In this document: positions 6,081-11,953 of the stretch, piece by piece
Layout of the letters: each line of letters begins with the position of its first letter
Numbering within the stretch: position 1 is the stretch's first letter
Assembly (NCBI GenBank): GCA_947302865.1
Contig: CAMYWS010000019.1
Location: 1-12,637 of the forward strand
Reading direction: 5' to 3'
DNA: 12,637 nucleotides
Source: an uncultured Clostridia bacterium
Lineage (GTDB): Bacteria; Bacillota_A; Clostridia; Christensenellales; CAG-138
Position numbers and translations under genes: made by a program
Notes under the pieces: generated by a model
What the model was told of the DNA's origin: nothing
The model's input: the letters and a program-made list of their open reading frames with translations, nothing else
The model's database searches: none

Positions 6081-6172
6081 AAAAGCAGACGATTCGGACC
6101 ATCAGTTGGGTCATGGCGGGATTGATGCTGTTCGGCGTCGTTTTCGCGATCATCGGCTTCTTTCTTTCCTGA
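6077..6172 (+). CDS. 31-residue single-helix membrane miniprotein
   Basis: This short gene starts at ATG 6077, overlapping the foldase stop in ATGA, and ends with TGA at 6170-6172. The product has a basic start MKKQTIRTISWVM, a membrane helix (about residues 10-30: GLMLFGVVFAIIGFFLS) and almost nothing else. Length and plan (two Lys, then Val/Met/Leu-rich helix) match small Bacillota membrane proteins such as Prli42, the 31-residue stressosome anchor of Listeria, although no specific residues prove that relation. The 4-base overlap, the sensible hydrophobic content and the terminator 9 bases after the stop make it a real gene in an operon with the foldase. No separate ribosome site is needed if it is translationally coupled. 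It may be a partner of the foldase. Confidence 0.75.
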   Translation: MKKQTIRTISWVMAGLMLFGVVFAIIGFFLS

Positions 6173-6180
6173 AACGACAG

Positions 6181-6204
6181 GGGGCTTCCACAAGCCCCTT
6201 TTTT
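6181..6204 (+). terminator. Terminator of the foldase-miniprotein operon
   Basis: GGGGCTT (6181-6187), a CCAC loop, AAGCCCC (6192-6198) and six T (6199-6204). Confidence 0.95.
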
Positions 6205-6228
6205 ATGTCCGAAACGATCCGTGAACGC

Positions 6229-6257
6229 TTGCAGCGTGCGGGATTTCGCGGTATACT
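6229..6257 (+). promoter_or_regulatory. Promoter of the first secreted paralogue
   Basis: TTGCAG (6229-6234), 17 bases, TATACT (6252-6257). The leader is about 70 bases. A small stem, GTCCG (6303-6307) with CGGAC (6315-6319), ends just before the ribosome site GGGAGG (6320-6325). Confidence 0.7.
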
Positions 6258-6331
6258 GAACAAAAGATCGGCGAACGGAACACCGCGCCGGCAAACGGAA
6301 CAGTCCGCTCCGAACGGACGGGAGGCCCCAC

Positions 6332-7756
6332 ATGAAGAAAACGACAGCCATGGTTCTGGCGGCGATCCTGCTGCTTGCGGCCGTACCGGCGGCGCGCGCG
6401 GAGAAAACCGACTATACGGTCGTGATCCCGGGCGGGGAGACGAGCGCGTACATGACCGAGCTCGACGGCGGCTCCGCGCTGCGAGTCGACGTATATTTCG
6501 AGGGCGTGACGGACGACAAGCTGCTGACGGCGCTTTCGTTCGACCTCGGCTTTGAGACCGACAAGCTCGAATACGCGACCGATTCACAGACGCAGGGCGA
6601 GCGTTCGCTCTATGCGGTGGACGCAGAGGGCAGGGACGTCGGCGAACGGACGCTTCTCGTCAGCACGCGGAACACGCCGCAGGGCTCTCTGCGGTTCGTG
6701 CTCGGCTCCGATTACGGCTGCCGGATCAAAGACGGCGCGCCGCTCGTATCGCTCTATTTCTACGTGGCGGCGGGCCAGGAGGCGGGAACAGCGCTTTCGT
6801 TTACGCTCGGCGGCGGGATCGAGGCGGAGTCCGTGCGCATGGAGGAGCAGACCGGAAACGCGAACTATGTGCAGCGCACGGTCGGCGGGGATCTGAGCCC
6901 CTACACGCTTTCCGAAGGCGAGGACGGTGAACCGATCGAGGCGAAGATCGGGTTCGATCCGTCGGACGTCAGTTACAAGGGCACGACGCCCTACGTGATC
7001 CGGGACGGCAGACCGAAGACGCCGCGTGTGACGGTTACGGACGCCGCGACCGGCGAAACGATCGATCCGGCGTTTTACCGCCTCACGTATCAGAACAACG
7101 TCGAAGCGGGGACGGCGTTCGTGACCGCGTCGTTTCTGAACGGGTACGCGGGCAAGGCGTCGCGCATGTTCAAGATCTATCTGCCCGCAACGAAATGGAC
7201 GAAGGTCGAGAACACGGAGGAGGGCGTCTGCGTCACCTGGGACGCGGTCGAAGGCGCGGGCGGATACGTCATCTACCGCCGCGCGTGGAACCGTCAGAGC
7301 AGCGACTGGACGAGCTTCGCAAGATGGAACAATACAAAGGGCACGGCGTGGGTGGATACCAAAGTCTACGCGGGCACGCGCTACCAGTACGGGATCAAGG
7401 CGTATCCGAAGGACCCGATGGACAACTACGATCTCGGCGTCGTCGGACCGCTGAAGACGACGGTCCGCATCACAACGCGCGCGCTCGAATCCGTCAGCGC
7501 GGGGACCAAAAGGATGACGGTCAGGTGGTCCCCTTCGAAGAATTTCACGGGCTATGAGATCCGCTGTTCGACCGATATCAGCTTTGCGTCCGGCGTCAGG
7601 ACGGTCCGCATCACCGACCCCAAAACGTGCGAGACCGTCGTGCGCGGACTGACGACAAATAAGATCTACTACGTGCAGGTCCGTTCCTACCAGCTCTTCG
7701 AGGGCATGGAGTACTTCGGCGGCTGGTCGAACACGAAATTCTGCAGGATCAACTGA
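6332..7756 (+). CDS. Secreted cohesin-like / Ig-like / double Fn3 protein, paralogue A
   Basis: A 474-residue exported protein of unknown role. Residues 1-23 are a signal peptide with likely cleavage after ARA. Residues about 25-200 look like a cohesin-type beta domain (RVDVYFEGVTDDKLL, then LSFDLGFETDKLEY; later SLYFYVAAGQEAGTALSF). Residues about 205-285 form an Ig-like repeat of the bacterial surface type (VSYKGTTPYVI, LTYQNNVEAGTAFVTASFLN, GYAGKASRMFKI). Two fibronectin-III-like units follow: about 286-375 (VCVTWDAVEGAGGYVIYRR, YAGTRYQYGIKAY) and 376-474 (MTVRWSPSKNFTGYEIRC, YYVQVRSYQLFEG). No LPXTG motif, dockerin, SLH or catalytic motif is present, so it is either released or bound by the domains themselves. 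GGGAGG lies 6 bases before the ATG. It is a tandem paralogue of the next gene. It could be an adhesin, a matrix protein or a carbohydrate-binding protein. Confidence 0.85.
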   Translation: MKKTTAMVLAAILLLAAVPAARAEKTDYTVVIPGGETSAYMTELDGGSALRVDVYFEGVTDDKLLTALSFDLGFETDKLEYATDSQTQGERSLYAVDAEGRDVGERTLLVSTRNTPQGSLRFVLGSDYGCRIKDGAPLVSLYFYVAAGQEAGTALSFTLGGGIEAESVRMEEQTGNANYVQRTVGGDLSPYTLSEGEDGEPIEAKIGFDPSDVSYKGTTPYVIRDGRPKTPRVTVTDAATGETIDPAFYRLTYQNNVEAGTAFVTASFLNGYAGKASRMFKIYLPATKWTKVENTEEGVCVTWDAVEGAGGYVIYRRAWNRQSSDWTSFARWNNTKGTAWVDTKVYAGTRYQYGIKAYPKDPMDNYDLGVVGPLKTTVRITTRALESVSAGTKRMTVRWSPSKNFTGYEIRCSTDISFASGVRTVRITDPKTCETVVRGLTTNKIYYVQVRSYQLFEGMEYFGGWSNTKFCRIN

Positions 7757-7781
7757 GCGCGGCGGGGCGTGTTTTCGAGCG

Positions 7782-7806
7782 AAGCGGACGAACGATTCCG
7801 TTTTTT
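7782..7806 (+). terminator. Probable weak terminator after paralogue A
   Basis: AAGCGGA (7782-7788) pairs with TCCGTTT (7797-7803), one G-U included, around an 8-base loop. A run of T (7801-7806) follows. A second T run comes at about 7819-7825. Confidence 0.5.
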
Positions 7807-7835
7807 GCCGCCTGTATATTTTTTTGCGGGAACGC

Positions 7836-7864
7836 TTGCAAATACAAAAAGAGTGTGTTATGAT
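7836..7864 (+). promoter_or_regulatory. Promoter of the second secreted paralogue
   Basis: TTGCAA (7836-7841), a 17-base AT-rich spacer, TATGAT (7859-7864). It gives a leader of about 140 bases before the ATG at 8011. Confidence 0.82.
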
Positions 7865-7883
7865 ATAGCAGTAAATATGACGA

Positions 7884-7897
7884 TATTGTGAACAATA
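7884..7897. promoter_or_regulatory. Perfect dyad TATTGT-GA-ACAATA in the leader of paralogue B
   Basis: A 14-base perfect inverted repeat lies about 13 bases after the expected transcription start. It could be an operator or a 5' mRNA hairpin. Further down the leader are GATCGG-tttt-CCGGTC and GGGC-GG-CCCG stems. No regulator can be named. Confidence 0.4.
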
Positions 7898-8010
7898 CTG
7901 CAGTCACGTATCGCCATGCACGAGGTTTCGCGGCGGCGAACGCATCCGATCGGTTTTCCGGTCATGACACGCCGGGCGGCCCGCACAATTCAGCAGGAGG
8001 AAAAGAACCT

Positions 8011-9495
8011 ATGAAGAAACTGTTGGCAATGCTCCTTTCTCTCATGATGGTGTTTGCGCTGATTCCCGCGTTTGCGGCGGCGGCGGACGGGGATATCGTA
8101 TCGCCGGAGATCGAAGACGCCGACTACACGCTCGTGATTGAAGGCGGCAACGTCGCTGATCATCTCAAGATGGTCAACGGCAAGAACCTGCTTGCGGTCG
8201 ACGTCAAGCTGAACGAAGCGGTCGAGGAGACGATCTTCGGTCTGACGTTCGATCTGACCTACGATCCCGCACAGCTCACCTTTGCGGACTTCGAAGCGAA
8301 CGACGCGATCGCAATGCCGACCGTGAACGATACCGTTGCGGGCACGCTGCGCTGTGCGTTCGTCAGTGTCGAGGGCATTCCCGCAGCAGAGCAGATGGAC
8401 GTCATGACGTTGTATTTCGAACTCGCAGAGGACCTCGAAGCGGGTGTTGAGATCGCGTTCGAACTCGTAGAGGGTGCGTTTGCCGAGACGACGGACACGG
8501 TCAAACCGGTCCACCGCGATATCGACGCGGATTTCGCTCCGTTCGTGATGTCTGAAGGCGAGATATTCACCGGCGTTGTGAAGTTCAACGAGGGCGAAGT
8601 CGAATACAAGGGCACGACCCCGTACGTGATCTGGGATCATGCAGCGGGCATCCATGAGCCGGCGTTCACCGTCTACGAAGAGGACGGCGAGACCGTGATC
8701 GACCCCGCAAACTACGACTTCGAGTATAAAGAGAACAAGGCGCCCGGCACCGGCTATCTGTTCGTCTACTTCAAAGGCGCATACGCCGGCGAAGCGCAGC
8801 TCTTCTTCAAGATCTATCTGCCGGCAACAACGAAGACCACCGTTGAGAACGTCGCGGACGGCATCAGGGTCACCTGGGAACCGGTCGAGGATGCAGCGGG
8901 CTACGTCATCTACCGCCGCGCATGGAGCTCCACGACCAACGGCTGGACCGCGTTCGCGCGCTGGGACAACACGACCGAAACCACCTATCTCGACGGTCAT
9001 GACGATGCGCACAAGGTCTATGCGGGCACTCGTTATCAGTACGGCGTCAAGGCGTACTTCGCCCGCCGCACCGACCCCGTTGCCGGCACGGAGATCGGCG
9101 GCAACGTCAACGAGGATTCCGGCAACTTCAACCTCGGCAACGTAGGTCCGCTGAAGACCACCGTCCGCATCACCACCAGAGAGCTGAAGTCCGTCACGCC
9201 CGGCACGAAGGAAATGACGATCAAATGGACGCCGACCAAGAACTTCACCGGCATCCAGGTCCAGTACGCGGAGGACGCGAACTTCAAGACGAACTCCAAG
9301 AACTACAAGGTCGAGTACACGTTCACGCTGGATGAAAACGGCAACGTCGTCGGCGGTCCCGTTCCGAGTGAGGATGTTATCAAGGAGCTCACCTCCGGCA
9401 AGACCTACTACGTCCGCATCCGTTCGTACTGCCTGTTTGAGGGCATGAACTACTACGGCGAGTGGTCGAACGTTCTGAACGGCAAAGTCAACTGA
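8011..9495 (+). CDS. Secreted cohesin-like / Ig-like / double Fn3 protein, paralogue B
   Basis: A 494-residue exported protein with the same plan as the preceding gene. Signal peptide 1 to about 25 (MKKLLAMLLSLMMVF, then ALIPAFAAAADG); cohesin-like domain about 37-185 (LLAVDVKLNEAVEE, LTFDLTYDPAQLTF, VMTLYFELAEDLEAG); Ig-like about 190-270 (VEYKGTTPYVIWD, GAYAGEAQLFFKIYLP); Fn3-like about 271-380 and 381-494. Shared stretches with paralogue A include AGYVIYRRAW or its equivalent, VYAGTRYQYG, VGPLKTTVRITTR and RSY.LFEGM. It has extra residues at about 350-372 and 431-455 that A lacks, and its first half is very acidic. The ATG at 8011 has AGGAGG 10 bases upstream; an open extension to 7888 lacks a signal peptide start. 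It has its own promoter and a strong terminator, suggesting high expression. No anchor or enzyme motif is seen. Confidence 0.87.
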   Translation: MKKLLAMLLSLMMVFALIPAFAAAADGDIVSPEIEDADYTLVIEGGNVADHLKMVNGKNLLAVDVKLNEAVEETIFGLTFDLTYDPAQLTFADFEANDAIAMPTVNDTVAGTLRCAFVSVEGIPAAEQMDVMTLYFELAEDLEAGVEIAFELVEGAFAETTDTVKPVHRDIDADFAPFVMSEGEIFTGVVKFNEGEVEYKGTTPYVIWDHAAGIHEPAFTVYEEDGETVIDPANYDFEYKENKAPGTGYLFVYFKGAYAGEAQLFFKIYLPATTKTTVENVADGIRVTWEPVEDAAGYVIYRRAWSSTTNGWTAFARWDNTTETTYLDGHDDAHKVYAGTRYQYGVKAYFARRTDPVAGTEIGGNVNEDSGNFNLGNVGPLKTTVRITTRELKSVTPGTKEMTIKWTPTKNFTGIQVQYAEDANFKTNSKNYKVEYTFTLDENGNVVGGPVPSEDVIKELTSGKTYYVRIRSYCLFEGMNYYGEWSNVLNGKVN

Positions 9496-9508
9496 CAATC
9501 GATCCCCC

Positions 9509-9534
9509 AAGCCCCGCGAAAAGCGGGGCTTTTT
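9509..9534 (+). terminator. Strong terminator after paralogue B
   Basis: AAGCCCCGC (9509-9517), GAAAA loop, GCGGGGCTT (9523-9531), T run to 9534. Confidence 0.96.
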
Positions 9535-9545
9535 GCTTATCTGCA

Positions 9546-9574
9546 TTGACGGACGATGCCGGATACGGTACAAT
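9546..9574 (+). promoter_or_regulatory. Promoter of the carboxylesterase gene
   Basis: TTGACG (9546-9551), 17 bases, TACAAT (9569-9574), about 30 bases before the ATG at 9605. Confidence 0.85.
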
Positions 9575-9604
9575 AATGCCAACGCAAATGAACAGGAGAC
9601 CATT

Positions 9605-11371
9605 ATGATCGGATTCGGAATCTTCGGCTCGCTGCTGTTTCTTATCATGCTTGCCGTGCTGGAACTGAACAAAAACACCATACTCGGCTTTATCCTGCTG
9701 CTCGCCGTGACGGTCGTCTTTGCCGTGCTGTTTATCAGGGTGCTGCACGGCGGAAAATGGTACTGGAAGGTGCTCGGCTGGCTCGGGTGGATCGGCGCGT
9801 TCGTGCTGATCCTGCTTCTGACGTGGCCGCCGGTGAAGCGCGTACCCGCATACGAGGGCAGAACGCCGACCTACACCGAGGCCGTTTCGACCGAAAAGGG
9901 CGACGTGCGCGGCGTCGTGATCGACGGCGGCAAGGTCGAGCTCTATGCCGGTATTCCGTACGCAAAGCCGCCGGTGGGCGAGCTTCGCTGGCGCGAGCCG
10001 CAGGATCCGGACGCGTGGAACGGCGTGCTAACCGCGGATCACTTCGCGCCGATGTGCATGCAGCCGGTTGATACGCCGATCTACAACAGCTTAAGGCAGA
10101 TCATCGGGTATCACGATTACAGGATCTCGCTTTCGGACAACTACCGCCCCGCGGTCAGCGAGGACGGACTGTACGTCAACGTATGGAAGCCCGCGGGCAA
10201 GGTCGAAAACCTGCCCGTGCTCGTCTATATCCACGGCGGCACGCTGCAGACCGGACAGCCGTGGTTCGGCGATTATGCCGGAACCGGTCTTGCGCGCAAG
10301 GGCGTGATCGTGGTCAATCTCGGCTACCGCCTCGGCGTGTTCGGCTATCTTGCCGACGAAGGGCTCAAGGCCGAATCCGAACACGGCACGACCGGCAACT
10401 ACGGCCTTCTGGATCAGATCAAAGCGCTCGAATGGGTGCAGAAGAACGTCGCGGCGTTCGGCGGCGATCCGAACAACGTCACAGTCGCGGGCGAGTCCGC
10501 GGGCTCTGCAAGCGTCAGCGCGATCTGCACTTCGCCGCTTGCGAAAGGCCTGTTCCAAAGGGTGCTTCTCGAAAGCTCGACCGTCGCTTCGGTCGAGCCG
10601 CCGCACTCGTTCCGTTCCTACGACGACGCGATCGCGTCCGGGAACGAGCTTAAGGCGCGATACAATGTCAGCACGCCGGCGGAACTGCGCGCGCTCGACG
10701 CGAAAACGATCGTCAACGAGGCGTACACGCAGCACTATATGACCGTCGACGGCTATGCGCTGACCGAAACGCCGTATGAATCGTACAAGAAGGGCGTGCA
10801 CAACGAGCAGGCGATCCTGCACGGCTACAATTCCGAGGAAAGCGGACCGTTCCTGATCTTCGGTCACGCGAGCATGAAAAACTACGAGCAGAAGGTCCGC
10901 GTGTATTTCGGGGAGTATGCGGACGATGTGCTGAAGATCTATGCGCCGACGACCGACGAAGAGGCGAAGGACATGTGGGCGCGGATCTACGGCGCGGTGT
11001 TTTTCAACTATCCCCATTATTGTCTGAACCGCCTTGCTGTCGGGAACGGGATCCCGGTTTATGAATACTGTTTCAGCAGGCACAACGGACGGCTCGGACC
11101 GTGGCACAGCGGCGAACTGATCTATTTCTACGGCAATCTGCCGGAGGATTCGCGGCTCTTCGACGAAACGGACTACGCGCTCGAAAAGAATATCACGGGC
11201 TGTATTCTGAACTTCATGAAGACCGGCGATCCGAACGGCGAGGGACTTCCCGCGTGGGAAAGCAGCCCGGATTCGACACGCCTGATGGAGTTCGGCGACA
11301 CGACCGCCATGACCGACGAGCAATACCTCGCGTTCTACGAGATCATGGATCGCGTCACGGGATGGGAGTAA
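9605..11371 (+). CDS. Membrane-anchored type-B carboxylesterase
   Basis: A 588-residue alpha/beta-hydrolase of the carboxylesterase type B family (COesterase; cholinesterase-like). The catalytic set is visible: nucleophile S298 in GESAGS, acid E412 in GYNSEESGPF and base H501 in GPWHSGEL. The oxyanion hole is HGG at 210-212, and the family entry is ELYAGIPYAKPPVGELRW at about 112-129. Unusually, the catalytic domain is preceded by about 75 residues with three predicted membrane helices (about 3-19, 26-45, 57-74). By the positive-inside rule (HGGKWYWK loop after helix 2) the domain would face outward if the N-terminus is inside with an odd helix number; this needs a topology predictor. The start ATG has AGGAG 6 bases upstream; the upstream-open frame to 9533 would begin in the previous terminator. 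Natural substrate unknown. Confidence 0.93.
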   Translation: MIGFGIFGSLLFLIMLAVLELNKNTILGFILLLAVTVVFAVLFIRVLHGGKWYWKVLGWLGWIGAFVLILLLTWPPVKRVPAYEGRTPTYTEAVSTEKGDVRGVVIDGGKVELYAGIPYAKPPVGELRWREPQDPDAWNGVLTADHFAPMCMQPVDTPIYNSLRQIIGYHDYRISLSDNYRPAVSEDGLYVNVWKPAGKVENLPVLVYIHGGTLQTGQPWFGDYAGTGLARKGVIVVNLGYRLGVFGYLADEGLKAESEHGTTGNYGLLDQIKALEWVQKNVAAFGGDPNNVTVAGESAGSASVSAICTSPLAKGLFQRVLLESSTVASVEPPHSFRSYDDAIASGNELKARYNVSTPAELRALDAKTIVNEAYTQHYMTVDGYALTETPYESYKKGVHNEQAILHGYNSEESGPFLIFGHASMKNYEQKVRVYFGEYADDVLKIYAPTTDEEAKDMWARIYGAVFFNYPHYCLNRLAVGNGIPVYEYCFSRHNGRLGPWHSGELIYFYGNLPEDSRLFDETDYALEKNITGCILNFMKTGDPNGEGLPAWESSPDSTRLMEFGDTTAMTDEQYLAFYEIMDRVTGWE

Positions 11372-11411
11372 CCGCCGCGAAAAAAATATTTTGCAATCAC
11401 AAAAATTTCTG

Positions 11412-11440
11412 TTGACAAACCGCGAACGAGCCGCTATAAT
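11412..11440 (+). promoter_or_regulatory. Consensus sigma-A promoter of the tRNA pair
   Basis: TTGACA (11412-11417), 17 bases, TATAAT (11435-11440): a perfect consensus with ideal spacing. An A/T-rich stretch at about 11381-11410 could act as an UP element. The tRNA starts 11 bases after the -10. Confidence 0.96.
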
Positions 11441-11451
11441 ATCATCTGTTC

Positions 11452-11527
11452 GCGGGAATAGCTCATTTGGTAGAGCGCAGCCTTGCCAAGGCTGAGGTGG
11501 CGGGTTCGAGCCCCGTTTCCCGCTCCA
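11452..11527 (+). tRNA. tRNA-Gly(GCC)
   Basis: Full cloverleaf: acceptor GCGGGAA/TTCCCGC, D-arm GCTC/GAGC, anticodon stem CAGCC/GGCTG with loop TTGCCAA (anticodon GCC at 11485-11487), T-arm with GTTCGAGC, discriminator T and encoded CCA at 11525-11527. It is first in a two-tRNA transcript. Confidence 0.97.
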
Positions 11528-11533
11528 CCATAT

Positions 11534-11610
11534 GCCTCCTTAGCTCAGCTGGCTAGAGCACCTGACTCTTAATCAGGGTGTCCAGGGTTCGAATCCCTGA
11601 GGGGGTACCA
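11534..11610 (+). tRNA. tRNA-Lys(CTT)
   Basis: Cloverleaf: acceptor GCCTCCT/AGGGGGT (with G-T pairs at the first and fourth positions), D-arm GCTC/GAGC, anticodon stem CCTGA/TCAGG with loop CTCTTAA (anticodon CTT at 11568-11570), T-arm CAGGG/CCCTG, discriminator A and encoded CCA at 11608-11610. It follows tRNA-Gly after 6 bases. Confidence 0.96.
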
Positions 11611-11611
11611 G

Positions 11612-11643
11612 AAAAAAGCACTTGCTTCGGCAAGTGCTTTTTT
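11612..11643 (+). terminator. Terminator of the tRNA operon
   Basis: AAAAAAGCACTTGC, TTCG loop, GCAAGTGCTTTTTT: a perfect 14-base-pair stem including the A/T ends. Symmetric, so it can act on both strands. Confidence 0.96.
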
Positions 11644-11647
11644 CAAC

Positions 11648-11818
11648 GAAATCCGTCCTTACGGACGGGTGAAATCGCCCTGACGGGCTGTGAAATCCCT
11701 TCGGGGTGAAGTCCGCACTTCGTGCGGGTGAAGGACGGATTTCATTTCACCGTGAGCAAAGCGAACGATTTCACCCGAGGACGGAGTCCGAGGATTTCAC
11801 CGCCGCAGGCGATTTCAC
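11648..11818. repeat. Hairpin array with GTGAAATC / GATTTCAC spacers
   Basis: The left half has spacers GTGAAATC at 11669 and 11690 and GTGAAGTC at 11706, separated by hairpins CCGTCC-ttac-GGACGG (11653-11668), GCCC-tgac-GGGC (11677-11688), a CCC/GGG stem (11697-11705) and CCGCAC-ttc-GTGCGG (11713-11727). The right half has the spacer inverted (GATTTCAC at 11767, 11793 and 11811), with further short stems between. A 13-base perfect inverted repeat, GAAATCCGTCCTT (11648-11660) with AAGGACGGATTTC (11731-11743), can close the left half into one branched fold. No reading frame is evident. Confidence 0.88.
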
Positions 11819-11896
11819 GGTTGTTTTCATTTCGTCTGGGAGACGTTACGAGCATTCACGATAACTGTGATTTGTCAGAATAACAATCTTTGCATC

Positions 11897-11927
11897 AAAA
11901 AAGCACTTGCTTCTACAAGTGCTTTCT
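11897..11927 (-). terminator. Terminator of the MFS transporter gene
   Basis: On the - strand, AGCACTTG (11923-11916) pairs with CAAGTGCT (11909-11902) around a 6-base loop, followed by TTTTTT (complement of A at 11897-11902). The + strand text shares a 17-base run with the tRNA terminator. Confidence 0.88.
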
Positions 11928-11953
11928 TTATGTAATCTGTTCTATGCTGCGGC

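Noticed and set aside
7884..7897. Rex (redox repressor) operator
   Set aside because: TTGTGAA is present, but the second half TTCACAA at the required spacing is absent.
6332..9495. Cellulosome scaffoldin
   Set aside because: Only one cohesin-like domain per protein, no carbohydrate-binding module recognised, no dockerin or glycoside hydrolase in the window.
7990..9681. Long - strand open frame (563 codons) opposite paralogue B
   Set aside because: It is the antisense shadow of a gene with signal peptide, ribosome site, promoter and terminator. It crosses that terminator, and its product is Arg/Val/Asp-rich with no recognisable domain.
10091..11323. - strand open frame (410 codons) opposite the carboxylesterase
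   Set aside because: Antisense shadow caused by high GC content; the + strand frame has a full catalytic set.
11648..11818. CRISPR array
   Set aside because: Constant parts are only 8 bases, the parts between are self-complementary hairpins, and orientation flips midway. No cas genes nearby.
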